Assembly: GCF_022664455.2 (NCBI RefSeq)
Contig: NZ_JAKRKC020000001.1
Location: 2,299,001-2,363,000, forward strand
DNA: 64,000 nt
Direction: 5' to 3'
Source: Actinomadura luzonensis
GTDB taxonomy: Bacteria; Actinomycetota; Actinomycetes; Streptosporangiales; Streptosporangiaceae
Position 1 is the first letter of the stretch, and the number at the start of each line of letters is the position of its first letter. The notes under the pieces are model-generated. The model made no database searches and was not told the origin of the DNA. It saw only the letters and a list, made by a program, of their open reading frames with translations. Shown piece after piece: positions 14,041 to 23,222 of this stretch. A program made the translations under genes and the position numbers.

Positions 14041-16110
14041 ATGGGCGCGAAAGCTGATCGGCTGTCACCCGAGGAACTGGCCCGGGTCGCGCACGAGCTG
14101 CTGCGGCACGACGCCGAGCTGAGGTGCGACCCGGAGCTCCACCCCGACATCCTGGGCGACGTCAGGAAACGAGCCGACCAGATCCTCGCCCCGCTCGTCG
14201 ATGAGATCGCCAACGTCGACGAAGCGCGCCGCGCGTGGCGCCGTCCGTGGGCCGTCGCCGCCCTGGTGCTCCTCGTGGCGGCTCTCCTCGTCCTCCGAGC
14301 TGTCTCCGGAACCGCCGTGCTCCCTTCGTGGCCGAGCGCGGCCGTCATCACCTTCGCGGTCGCCCTGGTGGCGATGGGCTGCTTCGCCTTCGTGAGCTGG
14401 TGGAACGTGACCCGGCGGCGCAACAGAACCGCCGACGTCGAGCTCCGGGCGGCGCTGCTCCCGCCACTGCGCGCCCTGCTCCGCCTCATCATCAGCGAGC
14501 TGCAGGACGACGAGGCCCGCTGGTCCGGCACCCTCAGCACGACCAAGGCCCCCGCCCTGGTGGAGCTCAACCTCCAGGACACCATCCCCTCCCGCACCTA
14601 TGAGCGGCTGCGGACCTTCATCGCCGAGCACGAGTCCTCGGCCACGGGCGTGGCCGGCGCCCGTGGCTCCGGCAAGACCACGCTGATGCGGCGGCTGTCG
14701 CTGGACGACACGCTCGGCTGCCACGTCGCCCTGGTCAGCACGCCGGTGAAGTACGCCGCGGTGGAGTTCACCCGCCTCATCCACGGCGAGCTGGCGCGCG
14801 CCGGTCTCAGATCCAGCGCGGCAGGCCTCGCCCGCCGGCACCTGGCGGCGCCGGCCCTGCGGGTGGCGTTGCGGACGCTCCTCATGGCGGCTGCGGCGCT
14901 CCTCCTGGTCACCTTGTGGCTCTACGACAAGAACCGTCCCGTGCCGACCTCGTTCGACCTGGGCTGGACGGGTTTGTCCGCCGTCGCGCTGGGCGCGCTG
15001 ATCCTGGGGTTCGCGCTCAACCGGGCATGGGCCTTCTTCCGGATCCGCGCCGGGATGAGCACCTTCCCTCAGAGTACGCGTGAGCTCTGCCTGCAACAGC
15101 TCGAGTTCCTGCGCTGGTCCACGTCCGTCGAGAGGAGCGCGAGCGCCGCGATCAAGGTCAGCGGCTCCGGCTTCGAAGGCGGCAGCAAGCTCTCCCAGGC
15201 CGAGCGCGAGGTCACCCACGCCGACGCGGTGCAGGCGCTGCGGCAGTTCGTCGAGCAGCTGCTCGCGCTCGGCGGCAGACCTGTCGTCATCTGCGTGGAC
15301 GAGCTGGACAAACTGGCCGATCCGGCCGAAGCCGTCGACGCGATCAACGGGCTCAAGGACCTGTTCCACGTGGCCAAGGCGCACTTCGTCCTGTCGGTGT
15401 CCACGGACGCCATGCTCAGCTTCGCCGCGCGGGGCGTGCCGATGCGCGACGTCTTCGACTCGGCATTCGACACCATCATCTCGGTCGCACCCCTCTCCCT
15501 GGACGAGTCGCAGACTCTCATCTCCCGGCGGGCCCGTGACTTCTCCCGGGTCTTCGTCCTGTTCTGCCACGCCTGGTCCGGCGGCCACGCCCGCGACCTC
15601 ATCCGGACCGCCCGTTCGTGCGTGGACCTCAAACGCGACCTCCAGGACGGCGAACAGGCCGACATCGCGCTGCTGTCCCGGCGGGTGCTGCGCCACGACC
15701 TGCGCGAGGTGGTGGACGCGACCGTGGAGAAGCTGCGCGGCGACGACGGCGACCTCGCGAAGACGATGCTGGACCCGGTCCTGGCGTTCCAGGAGGCGCT
15801 CGAGGACGACGCCGCGAACCTGCACGACCTCCTCAAGAGGATCAAGTTCCCGCCGGACGCCGGGATGGCGGCCATGGCCGCCGAGGCCCGGCCGGCGACC
15901 ACCTTGGCCCCGTACGCCCGGATCGCCGCCCTCTGCGAGCGCCTGTTCTCGATCTCCCGCCCGCCCGCGGCCTGGCAGGCGGAGGCGATGAGCGACGCGG
16001 TCATCGCGCTGGCGGAGGCCCGCGCCGCGCTCGGCCGGCACCCGCGGGAGATCGAGCGGAAACTGAGGCGCGCGGCCGACGCGTGCGCGCTGGCGGACGT
16101 CTCCGGGTGA
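14041..16110 (+). CDS. KAP-family membrane P-loop NTPase
   Basis: A 689-residue membrane ATPase. Two helices near residues 62-83 and 100-122 precede the P-loop VAGARGSGKTTLMRR at about 203-217. Two more helices (about 277-296 and 312-335) interrupt the NTPase domain before Walker B PVVICVDELDKLAD at about 414-427. This insertion of transmembrane segments inside the P-loop domain defines KAP NTPases, which tend to be involved in phage defence or membrane-associated complexes. ATG at 14041 follows GGGGGTG; TTG at 14008 would add 11 residues. The gene is divergent from the nSTAND gene and followed 24 bp later by the MATE transporter. Its role in RiPP sensing, export or immunity is inferred from position only. 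Confidence 0.8.
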   Translation: MGAKADRLSPEELARVAHELLRHDAELRCDPELHPDILGDVRKRADQILAPLVDEIANVDEARRAWRRPWAVAALVLLVAALLVLRAVSGTAVLPSWPSAAVITFAVALVAMGCFAFVSWWNVTRRRNRTADVELRAALLPPLRALLRLIISELQDDEARWSGTLSTTKAPALVELNLQDTIPSRTYERLRTFIAEHESSATGVAGARGSGKTTLMRRLSLDDTLGCHVALVSTPVKYAAVEFTRLIHGELARAGLRSSAAGLARRHLAAPALRVALRTLLMAAAALLLVTLWLYDKNRPVPTSFDLGWTGLSAVALGALILGFALNRAWAFFRIRAGMSTFPQSTRELCLQQLEFLRWSTSVERSASAAIKVSGSGFEGGSKLSQAEREVTHADAVQALRQFVEQLLALGGRPVVICVDELDKLADPAEAVDAINGLKDLFHVAKAHFVLSVSTDAMLSFAARGVPMRDVFDSAFDTIISVAPLSLDESQTLISRRARDFSRVFVLFCHAWSGGHARDLIRTARSCVDLKRDLQDGEQADIALLSRRVLRHDLREVVDATVEKLRGDDGDLAKTMLDPVLAFQEALEDDAANLHDLLKRIKFPPDAGMAAMAAEARPATTLAPYARIAALCERLFSISRPPAAWQAEAMSDAVIALAEARAALGRHPREIERKLRRAADACALADVSG

Positions 16111-16134
16111 TTTGCATCTCGGGTGCGATAGAAT

Positions 16135-17475
16135 ATGAGGTACATTCCGAGCGGCCGACCGCCCGGGATATTTCTTTTCGTGCCTTTTCCTCATCGAATT
16201 GTCCTGACCGCTGCGGTGCCCCTGTTCGTTTCCATGAGTGCCGGTGTCGTCGCGCAACTCGTCAGCACCTCCCTTCTCGGCCGGCAGGCCACCGCGCAAC
16301 TGGCGGCCTTCACCCTGGCGAACGCGGTGCTCAATCCGGTTACGGCCGCGGTGGCGGGCGGCCTGCGGGGGATGGCGCCTTTCATGGCCGCCTGTCGCGA
16401 CCGCCCCGCCGAGGCGTTACTCGTCCTGAAGGACGCGCGATGGCTCTCGACGGCCCTCGGCGCGGTCGGCGCGGGTGTCATGCTCGCCGTTCCTCTCATC
16501 GCGCATGTCAGCGGCGCCCCGCATGCGGCGACAGCCGAGCTCGGCGCTCTGCCGCTGCTCCTGGCGCTCCATGTGGTGCTGTACGCCGCGGGCAGCGGGG
16601 CCATCGGCATGCTGATCGCGCTGGGACGCAGCCGGCTGGTGCTCTGGTCCGGCATGTCGAGCACCGGCATGCAGGTCGTCCTACTTCTCGTCCTGGTGCC
16701 TGGAATGGGCGTCGATGGTGCGGGTGTCGCGCTCGTGGCATCCACCGTCGTCGCTGTCGGCGTCTCCAATGTCCTCCTGCTGCGTCTGCCCGAACTGGCG
16801 GGACGATCGCCGTGGCCAGGGCGTCCACGGCTGCGGCAGGTCGTCCGCATGGCCAGGGTCGGGATCCCGATGTCCGCCGCCCTGATCGTCAAGTTCACCG
16901 TCATGGGCGGTGTGGCCTACACGGCCGCCCGGACGGGAGCGCAGGAGGCCGCCGCTCACGCGATTCTTCTGTCGCTGGACGGGTTCCTGGGATTGGCGGC
17001 CTTCGCCGCGGCGCAGGCGGTGACACCGGAGATCGCGACGGTCCCCTCCTCCCGCGAGGCCCGCCGGCTCGCACAAGCGGCGGTCACGATCGCCGCGCTC
17101 GGCGTGCTGGCAGGTGGGCTCGCCCTGTTGCTGTCCGGACAGGCGATACTCGGGCTGTTCACCTCGGACGCCGCCGTGCTCGCCCTCGCCGCATCGCTGC
17201 TGCCGCTGCTGGTGCTCTTCTCCTTGGCCGGCAACTGCGGGGCCGTGATCGCTTTCAGCCTGGCCGGGCTCAGGCGCACGACCTGGAATCTGGCCTCGGC
17301 CGGCACCGGATATGGCGTGCTCGCGCTGACCATGACTCCCGTGGCGTCCGCCTGGGGGCTCACGGGTCTGTGGATCGTATTGAGTGCGAGCAGTGTGCTG
17401 ATTGCCGGGACGAATGTGCTCGGCCTCGTGAAACACCTCGATGCCCGGTCACAGCGGAGGCTGCTCAATTCGTGA
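16135..17475 (+). CDS. MATE-family efflux transporter
   Basis: A 446-residue polytopic protein with about 12 hydrophobic segments. It has MATE features: the pseudo-symmetric halves each begin with VPLFVSMSAGVVAQLVST and VGIPMSAALIVKFTVMGG, and the Gly-rich AGGLRGMAP follows helix 2. MATE pumps use proton or sodium gradients to export organic cations or peptides. Lying 24 bp behind the KAP gene, it may export the FxsA-derived product, though a general drug pump is also possible. The ATG at 16135 has no strong ribosome site; the conserved part starts only at about residue 20. The 3' end overlaps the reverse gene by 11 bp. Confidence 0.82.
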   Translation: MRYIPSGRPPGIFLFVPFPHRIVLTAAVPLFVSMSAGVVAQLVSTSLLGRQATAQLAAFTLANAVLNPVTAAVAGGLRGMAPFMAACRDRPAEALLVLKDARWLSTALGAVGAGVMLAVPLIAHVSGAPHAATAELGALPLLLALHVVLYAAGSGAIGMLIALGRSRLVLWSGMSSTGMQVVLLLVLVPGMGVDGAGVALVASTVVAVGVSNVLLLRLPELAGRSPWPGRPRLRQVVRMARVGIPMSAALIVKFTVMGGVAYTAARTGAQEAAAHAILLSLDGFLGLAAFAAAQAVTPEIATVPSSREARRLAQAAVTIAALGVLAGGLALLLSGQAILGLFTSDAAVLALAASLLPLLVLFSLAGNCGAVIAFSLAGLRRTTWNLASAGTGYGVLALTMTPVASAWGLTGLWIVLSASSVLIAGTNVLGLVKHLDARSQRRLLNS

Positions 17476-18151
17476 CTGTCGCCTCGCGGACGCGGAAGTA
17501 GTTCCAGTGGTCCTTGTGCAGATAGCGCTGGAACTGCGCGGCCTTCGCCTGGGCCGTCTTGTCGGCGGTGACGACCGTGAGGAGAACGTACGTCTTGGTC
17601 GCGCCAGAACTGGTCTTGCCGTAGACGTATTTGCTGAGCATCGTGTCCCGGCGCCATTTCACCGCACTGGACGATGTGGCCAGACGCGCGGCCGTGGCCT
17701 TGGCGGCTTTCACGGTGGGGAAGGACATGATGACCTGGACCGCTGTGAGATGCCCTCGATAAGCCGAATAGGCCAGCTGCACGGCACGCTCGCACTTGTT
17801 CCTGGCCAGCACGCCCTGCCTGTCGATCGATTTACAGGAGTCGTACGTCCAGCCACCCACCTTCTTCGCCTTAAAAGTGACGTTCCCCAGGCGGAAGTTC
17901 CAGTCGCTGAAATCGTCGTCATCCATCGGCGAGCCCGCGCGCTCGTTCTCGCTCTCGCTGGGACTCGGCTGGGCCGGCTCGGGTCCGGGTTCCTCGGCCG
18001 GCAGGGCCGCGGTGGTGTCCGGCGCGGAGGCGTTCAATCGTTTGTAGACGCTGAACGCGAAGCCGCCCGGCAGCAGCACCACCAGGATCGCGACCATGGT
18101 GGTGACCAGGCCGGGGTAGTCCCGCAGGTCAGGTTGCCGAGGCTGTCCCAT
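17465..18151 (-). CDS. Single-pass membrane-anchored protein of unknown function
   Basis: 228 residues. A helix at about 15-35 (GLVTTMVAILVVLLPGGFAFSVY) is followed by a low-complexity Pro/Glu/Ser linker (about 48-75). A compact C-terminal domain follows, containing a Cys pair (SCKSIDRQGVLARNKCERAV), GHLTAVQVIMSFPT and KTYVLLTVVTAD. The two cysteines could form a disulfide if the domain is outside the cell, as the topology suggests. I do not recognise the family. It is the last gene of the FxSxx neighbourhood before the insertion-sequence nest. Confidence 0.7.
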   Translation of the reverse strand: MGQPRQPDLRDYPGLVTTMVAILVVLLPGGFAFSVYKRLNASAPDTTAALPAEEPGPEPAQPSPSESENERAGSPMDDDDFSDWNFRLGNVTFKAKKVGGWTYDSCKSIDRQGVLARNKCERAVQLAYSAYRGHLTAVQVIMSFPTVKAAKATAARLATSSSAVKWRRDTMLSKYVYGKTSSGATKTYVLLTVVTADKTAQAKAAQFQRYLHKDHWNYFRVREATVTN

Positions 18152-18267
18152 GCGTCACTATTGTGCTGGACCTGGTCACCGACTGCCCCATTCATCCCCA
18201 TAGTGAGGCTTTTCCAACCTGACCGCGCTGGTCAGCAGGGACGGCGCCGGCACGGGTTGGCATGAGA

Positions 18268-20003
18268 AGAGGCTCCCGGTAAGACAGCAGTCGACCAAGA
18301 TCCGATGCCTCTACCGGAGAGCCTCGTTGCTGTCATACCGTGCCGCGATCCCTCTGGGGTGTGGCTCTTTCTCGGTGAGTGCAGCGATCAAGCCGTGAGG
18401 GAGTATCCGTCCTGGTAGTCGCTCTGGTGGACACGTTCGTGTTGCCGGGCGAGGTGAAAATGCCAGTACTTCTCAAGATGACCGTTCGCGATCAGAGCGC
18501 GGAGTTTCAGCACCGCTTCTGCTCCGGCCAGACCCCAGCGTGCCCCGGCCAGGTCGAATCTGTCTGCGATCAGATGACGGCACGCTCCCTCTATCACGCC
18601 GGTCGCGATCGGCCATCCCGCTTCGAGTACCTGGTCGTAGCGCAGGTGCTCGAAGTTGTTGGTCAGGTAGCGGATGCAGGCGTCGATGCCGTCGCGGCGC
18701 TGCGCGCCAGCTGTGCTGGCCTGCGCGGTTAGCGCGGTGATGACGTGGCCGGTGTGCCCGGCCAGCAGGGCAAGGGCGTGGCCGGCGACCCAGTCCTCCG
18801 CGGCCGGAGCCGCGGGCGGATGCAGGCTCCAGGCGGCAGCCCATAACTTCTCCAGGACGTGCACGAAATCGATCACGACATGGACGCCGATGCCGCGGCG
18901 GGCGGCCTCCGCCGCGATCAGATCGAGCTGGTGACGGGCTCCGTCGACGAGCACGACCCAAGGACGGGCATGGCCGGGGTCACGGGCTTCGGCGTGGTCG
19001 AAGACCTTGGCGATCACCGGGCCGGGGCCGGTGACGATCGAGCCGCACAGCCACTTACGCATCGCGGACGGCCTGGCCCGTGGCAGGCGCTGCCCGGCCC
19101 GGCCGCCAGGTACGGCGATCACATCGTGCGGCCGGCGGGGCGCGGGCTCGGCGTCGTAGACCACCCCGAGGGTGGCCATCCGCTTGCGGGCCGGTTTCTC
19201 CCCTGCCGCCAGCCGGGTCCGGAAGGTGGCGCGGGCGCGGGCGGCCTTGGCAGTCGCCGGCCGCAGCGCCTCGGGGCGCATCGCGATGCCCTTGCCGTCC
19301 ACGCTGATCGCCAGCACCGTGGACGCGATGCACGGAACGGGCGTCTGCGCGGCGTAGAAGGCATCGACATCGACCGCGGCCGCCACGATAGCCTGCTCGA
19401 TCTGCCGTTTGCCGATCACGCTGCCGCAGCGCGCGACGAGGGAGGCGTGGGCGGCGTCGAACGAGCCGCGCACCGTCTCGATGACCGCCAGCCTGGCCAG
19501 CCCGGCCGAGTGCCGCACCGCCGGCAGCGACAAGGCAACATCGGCCGGGTATACGTTGCGCACGCCGGGGGCGCGCCAGGCACATCGGGTGACCGTCACC
19601 GTCCCCACGACGGTGGCCAGCAAGCGGTGATGCCCGCTCTCCAGCCGCCGCCGCGCCACGCCGTCCGGCCCGGTCACTCCGGCGGTCGTGGCGTCCTGGC
19701 GGTCCTGGCGGGCGTGGTGCGCCTGCTGCCGCTCGCGCAACGCCCGCAGATCAAGGTGTGCTTGCAGCATCTGGCGCTGCAGCTCACGGCCCTGCTCGAC
19801 GATCGTCTCCTCCAGCCGGTCATGGGTCAGCGTCGCGGACGCCGTGCCGGTGAGCTGTCCGATGAGACAGTTGAAGGTGTTCCTCGCCTCCGCAAAGACG
19901 TCAGTGGTGACCTCGGTGTCGTACGGTGCCTGCATAGGGCTCTTCTTCCGCCGGGGACATGTGGTTGGCACCTTTGAACCTGACGGCGGAAGAGCCCTGC
20001 CGC
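18268..20003 (-). mobile_element. ISKra4-family insertion sequence (ends approximate)
   Basis: The element contains a full-length ISKra4 transposase. Each end has an imperfect hairpin: one spans 18272-18325 (GGCTCCCGGTA and TACCGGAGAGCC) and the other spans 19937-20002 (GGGCTCTTCTTCCGCC and GGCGGAAGAGCCC), directly upstream of the transposase ATG. Read inward, GGCTCCCGG and GGCTCTTCCG are similar and may be the terminal repeats. No certain target duplication was found. If the upstream helper-like ORF is part of the element, it extends to about 20640. Confidence 0.5.
18388..19935 (-). CDS. ISKra4 family transposase
   Basis: A 515-residue DDE transposase from the ATG at 19935 (MQAPYDTEV), preceded by GGAAGAAGAG. 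Catalytic regions are visible as LAISVDGKGIAM (first Asp), PWVVLVDGARHQLD (second Asp) and GVIEGACRHLIADRFDLAGARW (Glu). The N-terminal half has a coiled-coil stretch (EQGRELQRQMLQAHLDLRALRERQQ). The frame is intact, so the copy may be active. Longer in-frame starts upstream run through the terminal hairpin and are unlikely. Confidence 0.88.
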   Translation of the reverse strand: MQAPYDTEVTTDVFAEARNTFNCLIGQLTGTASATLTHDRLEETIVEQGRELQRQMLQAHLDLRALRERQQAHHARQDRQDATTAGVTGPDGVARRRLESGHHRLLATVVGTVTVTRCAWRAPGVRNVYPADVALSLPAVRHSAGLARLAVIETVRGSFDAAHASLVARCGSVIGKRQIEQAIVAAAVDVDAFYAAQTPVPCIASTVLAISVDGKGIAMRPEALRPATAKAARARATFRTRLAAGEKPARKRMATLGVVYDAEPAPRRPHDVIAVPGGRAGQRLPRARPSAMRKWLCGSIVTGPGPVIAKVFDHAEARDPGHARPWVVLVDGARHQLDLIAAEAARRGIGVHVVIDFVHVLEKLWAAAWSLHPPAAPAAEDWVAGHALALLAGHTGHVITALTAQASTAGAQRRDGIDACIRYLTNNFEHLRYDQVLEAGWPIATGVIEGACRHLIADRFDLAGARWGLAGAEAVLKLRALIANGHLEKYWHFHLARQHERVHQSDYQDGYSLTA

Positions 20004-20005
20004 AA

Positions 20006-20584
20006 TCACCCGCCCGGTGACGAAGCAGATGACGCCGCGATGCCGTCCCGTGACCATCCGTCGCCCTGCCCGGACACCTCACGCGCCACCGGCTCGATCA
20101 CCATGAACAAGCCCGGTCCTTCCTCCCGGGCCCAGCCGCGTTCCACCAGGCGCTTCAGTTTGGAGCGCAGTCCTTCCCGCTTGGCGGCCTCATCCGGCAA
20201 GCCCATTGCCACCGCGATCTGCCCGGCCCGCATCGCCCGCCCGGCATCGGCCATGATCTCCACCGCGTCCCGGTACGCGCGCGGCAGCATCGCCGCACTC
20301 ATGCCCGCCTGCCACGGCGGCACCGTCACCACACCGAGCACCGCTGGCCGCACCGGCACCGCACCGGCCGCGCTGATCGGGGCCGTTTCGCTGGGCTCAG
20401 CGGCCAATTCGGCTGCCTCACCCAAGATCTCCTCCACCGTCTCCCGGGTGATTGCCAGCCGTGACAGCCGATCGTGCTCATCCTCCAGCCGTGACTCCAA
20501 CGCGGCGATCTGCTCGCGGATCTCCTCGATCCGCTGCCGGGCCACAGCCTCACGCCGTGCCAACTCCTCGAGCAACGAGCCCAT
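20006..20584 (-). CDS. Coiled-coil/winged-helix protein linked to the ISKra4 transposase
   Basis: 192 residues from the ATG at 20584, preceded by GGTGGTGACG. Residues 3-50 are a charged coiled coil (LEELARREAVARQRIEEIREQIAALESRLEDE). A winged-helix-like segment follows near 115-170 (AYRDAVEIMADAGRAMRAGQIAVAMGL and GLRSKLKRLVERGWAREEGPGLF). It lies 71 bp upstream of the transposase in the same direction, and only the hairpin separates them. It could be a cargo gene or a DNA-binding accessory protein for the transposase; the family has no firm function that I know. Confidence 0.6.
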   Translation of the reverse strand: MGSLLEELARREAVARQRIEEIREQIAALESRLEDEHDRLSRLAITRETVEEILGEAAELAAEPSETAPISAAGAVPVRPAVLGVVTVPPWQAGMSAAMLPRAYRDAVEIMADAGRAMRAGQIAVAMGLPDEAAKREGLRSKLKRLVERGWAREEGPGLFMVIEPVAREVSGQGDGWSRDGIAASSASSPGG

Positions 20585-20668
20585 CGTCACCACCGCCTCA
20601 CCGTCTGCACTCACAGTAGAAGGCGGTTCTTGGACGAAACAGTCACGGCCACAAAAGTCCAGCTCAGG

Positions 20669-21474
20669 CACTCACTGAGAAAGAGCTACACCCATCCCTC
20701 TGTCCAATCACACCCTGATCCGCCTGGCCGAGCTGATCCGCGCTCAGCGTGCCGAGCGCCGCTGCCGATGGCGACGCCTGGACCCAGCCCGGCAAGCCCT
20801 GCTCGTACTCGCCCACCTGCGCAACGGCGACACCTACGCCCGCCTGGCCGCCGGCTTCCACGTCGGCACCAGCACCGCCTGGCGCTACGTCCGCGAAGCG
20901 CTCGACCTGCTCGCCACGCTCGCCGACGACGTCCAAGCCGCCGCCTTTATGCGCCGCCCGGCTGGCCTACGTCATCCTGGACGGCACCCTGCTTCCGATC
21001 GACCGACTGGCCGACGAACGCCCGTACTACTTCGGCAAACACCGACGCCACGGCGTGAACGTGCAGGTCCTGGCCGATCCGACCGGCCGGCTTATCTGGG
21101 CCTCACCTGCGCTGCCCGGTGCCACGCACGACCTGACCGCGGCCCGTGCCGTCGGCCTGGTCGACGCGCTGACCATCGCAGGGGTGAAGACCTTCGCCGA
21201 CAAGGGCTATCAAGGCGCGGGCGGCAGCATCCGCACCCCGTTCAAAGGCCATCGGCTACGGCCGCCGCTGTCGCGCCATCAGCGCTCGATCAACCGCGCA
21301 CACGCCCGCATCCGTGCTTGCGGCGAACGCGCCGTCGCCACCTTGAAGACCTGGAAGGTCCTGTCCCGGCTGCGCTGCTGCCCGCACCGCGCCACCACGA
21401 TCGTGCAGGCCATCCTCGTCCTGCAACTCATCGAAGAAGGCCGCTACTCAGGATGAAAAGAGCTCAGTGATGCT
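20669..21474 (+). mobile_element. IS5-family insertion sequence, degraded
   Basis: A short element with a decayed IS5-type transposase. TCACTGAG at 20672-20679 and its complement CTCAGTGA at 21463-21470 are the likely cores of the terminal inverted repeats. The left end abuts the ISKra4-linked gene. Ends are given to within a few bases. Confidence 0.5.
20700..21456 (+). pseudogene. IS5-family transposase, no start codon and a frameshift
   Basis: The N-terminal part (NHTLIRLAELIRAQRAERRCRWRRLD ... AWRYVREALDLLATLADDVQAA) is read in one frame from about 20700, where only CTG is found instead of ATG or GTG. Near 20940-20948 the coding shifts +1, and the catalytic part continues as LAYVILDGTLLPIDRLADERPYYFGKH, ADKGYQGA and GERAVATLKTWKVL, the DDE domain, to 21456. 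IS5 elements of the IS427 type can use programmed frameshifting, but the missing start codon makes simple decay more likely. Confidence 0.75.
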
Positions 21475-21699
21475 TGATGGTGGAGCGCTTCGCGTTGACA
21501 GCTCACGGAGAAGGCGTACCTCGTGGGCGGAGGAGAGGTGCCAGGTCCTGACCCGTCGGCGAGCCGCGCTCGACAAGGTCAGGACGCAGCTCACCGGCCC
21601 GCAACCGCCGCGCAGACGCCTCCGCCCCCCCCGTCGCGGCATCTCACCGATCTCGAGCCTGGGGCGGTGCCGGCCTACAGAGGTCGAAAGTTCGGGGTT

Positions 21700-22299
21700 T
21701 CATGTCGATCTTGGGTTCATGATCAGGCCGGTGTGTGCCAGGAACGCATTCAGGAGACCTGGGCGGTACTGCAGCTGCTTGAGTCGGCTGCGGATGATCG
21801 CGGCGAGGTCATCAAGGGTGCAGGGGGCCAGGTTGCCCAGGCCGCCTTTGAGGTGCGACCACACCATCTCCATCGGGTTGAGTTCGGGCGCGTAGGCCGG
21901 CAGGTGGACCACCGTCAGCCACGCGCGGGTGTCGATCAGGCTGCGCATCAGGGCGTCGACGTGAATGTTGACGTTGTCCCAGATCAACACGATCGGCCCG
22001 CCGAGCTGCTGGTGGGCGGCGCCCAGCAGGCGCGCGTAGTCGGTCTCGTTGAACCCTTTGCGTTCGTACTTGCGGCGCCGGTAGATCATCATGCGGTAGA
22101 TCAGCCGGGTCCGCTGCCCCGGCTTGCAGCAGATCAGCCCGGCCAGGTTGACGCGTCCGGAGCCCTTGCCCGAGACGGTGACGATCGGCGTGCATCCGCG
22201 GCGGGACCAGGTGCGGGCCTTGAGCGGCCTCAGCGATTGTCCTGCTTCGTCGGCGAAGCAGATCCACGCGTCCTGATCCCGCGCCGTTGTTCCGCCGAC
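21700..22299 (-). CDS. IS630 transposase orfB (DDE domain)
   Basis: The catalytic half of the transposase, read in the -1 frame relative to orfA from about 22299. Catalytic residues are seen in AWICFADEAGQSLRP (Asp), VLIWDNVNIHVDA (Asp) and YAPELNPMEMVWSHLKG (Glu). It lacks its own start codon near the domain boundary (first ATG is at 22092, after the first catalytic Asp), so it must be made by a frameshift or is dead. Unlike copy 2, the junction has no clear slippery run. Confidence 0.7.
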   Translation of the reverse strand, partial: VGGTTARDQDAWICFADEAGQSLRPLKARTWSRRGCTPIVTVSGKGSGRVNLAGLICCKPGQRTRLIYRMMIYRRRKYERKGFNETDYARLLGAAHQQLGGPIVLIWDNVNIHVDALMRSLIDTRAWLTVVHLPAYAPELNPMEMVWSHLKGGLGNLAPCTLDDLAAIIRSRLKQLQYRPGLLNAFLAHTGLIMNPRST

Positions 22300-22775
22300 G
22301 GCCAGGTGTCCTTCACCCAGGTGGCGACGGCCTCCTCGTCACGTTCGGCGGCGCGGCGCTGAGGCACCTGCGGGCTCCAGCCCAGCCGATGCAGCAGATA
22401 GCAGATCCCGCGCGGCGTGTAGGAGATGTGGAACAACCGGCCGACCAGGGTAGTGACGCGCGCCAGGGTCCAGCGCTGATCCTCACTCCACCCCCACACG
22501 GCCGGACCGGCGTCCAGCGCCGCCTCCAACCGCTGCACCTGCGCATCGCTGAGCCGGCAGCGCTGCCCGCCCGGCCCCTTCGACTCCAGCGCCTGGGCCC
22601 CGGCGGTGCGCCAGGCCTTGTGCCAGACGTAGGCCGACTTGCGAGAGACCCGTAGCTTCCTGGCCACCTGAGGCGGCGCCATGCCCATGGCGAACAGCCC
22701 GGCAGCCTCTGAGCGGACCTGTTCACGCTTGGCTCGCGCCGCCGGAGTCAGACCACCACCATCCGGATAACGCAT
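22230..22775 (-). CDS. IS630 transposase orfA (HTH domain)
   Basis: 181 residues from the ATG at 22775 (MRYPDGGGLTPAARAKREQ). It contains paired helix-turn-helix modules (APPQVARKLRVSRKSAYVWHKAWRTAG and TLARVTTLVGRLFHISYTPRGICYLLHRLGWS). It ends shortly after the point where the catalytic frame begins. It binds the terminal repeats in this family. Confidence 0.8.
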   Translation of the reverse strand: MRYPDGGGLTPAARAKREQVRSEAAGLFAMGMAPPQVARKLRVSRKSAYVWHKAWRTAGAQALESKGPGGQRCRLSDAQVQRLEAALDAGPAVWGWSEDQRWTLARVTTLVGRLFHISYTPRGICYLLHRLGWSPQVPQRRAAERDEEAVATWVKDTWPSAEQRRGIRTRGSASPTKQDNR

Positions 22776-22858
22776 CCCACCGGCATACTCCCGAACCCCG
22801 CCACGAGCACGCAACCACGCGGTGACACCTCAGTCTTTCAACCTCTGTACACACCTTA

Positions 22859-22888
22859 ATGGCCGCTTCCCCACGGGGAGCGGCCTTT
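22859..22888 (+). terminator. Rho-independent-type hairpin after IS630 copy 1
   Basis: GGCCGCT (22861-22867) pairs with AGCGGCC (22879-22885), with a further CCCC/GGGG inner stem, and TTT follows. It lies just outside the element, in the direction of the EACC1 operon, and may insulate that operon from the IS. Confidence 0.6.
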
Positions 22889-23222
22889 AGCGCGACACCT
22901 GAGATTTGATCTTCGGAACCCTCACTACGATCGGTGTACATTTTCCTTAGACGTGGTGGGCAGCCGCCATAAACTCAAACACTGGACGAGGATATCGCAT
23001 AAGTAGATCAAGTAATGAGCGGGATAGAGCACTGGAAGAGGCCTGGGCTGATGGACATCAAACCACTCATGAGACGTGCCAATACAGGGGGAAGCATTGA
23101 AGCAGCTTCCTTGAACACCTGCACAATCTTGCGATTTACTGGAAGGGTTCGCCTTGAAGTTGAGATCACGGGCCTTAGCTTCACGCGTCTCTGGGGCGCC
23201 CCTGCCCGGAGGGGAGAAGGGT
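22889..23222 (+). other. Gene-free leader of the EACC1-caspase operon
   Basis: A 334-bp stretch of visibly lower GC than the surroundings, with no convincing gene (open frames lack coding character and ribosome sites). Its end carries GGAGGGGAGAAGG, the ribosome site of the EACC1 gene. It presumably holds the promoter of the operon; I could not assign -35/-10 boxes with confidence. Confidence 0.4.

Larger units (their letters stand above)
21678..22847 (-). mobile_element. IS630-family element, copy 1, with terminal repeats
   Basis: A 1170-bp element. The terminal inverted repeats are AGAGGTCGAAAG-like at the left end (full repeat from the target TA, 21676-21690) and the complement at 22835-22849, matching at 14 of 15 positions. 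Each is flanked by TA, the target dinucleotide duplicated by IS630/Tc1-mariner elements. It carries orfA and orfB in a -1 arrangement. Confidence 0.8.

Noticed and set aside
21475..21675. Possible coding remnant between the IS5 and IS630 elements
   Set aside because: Open frames show no coding features; only the IS630 end repeat is supported.
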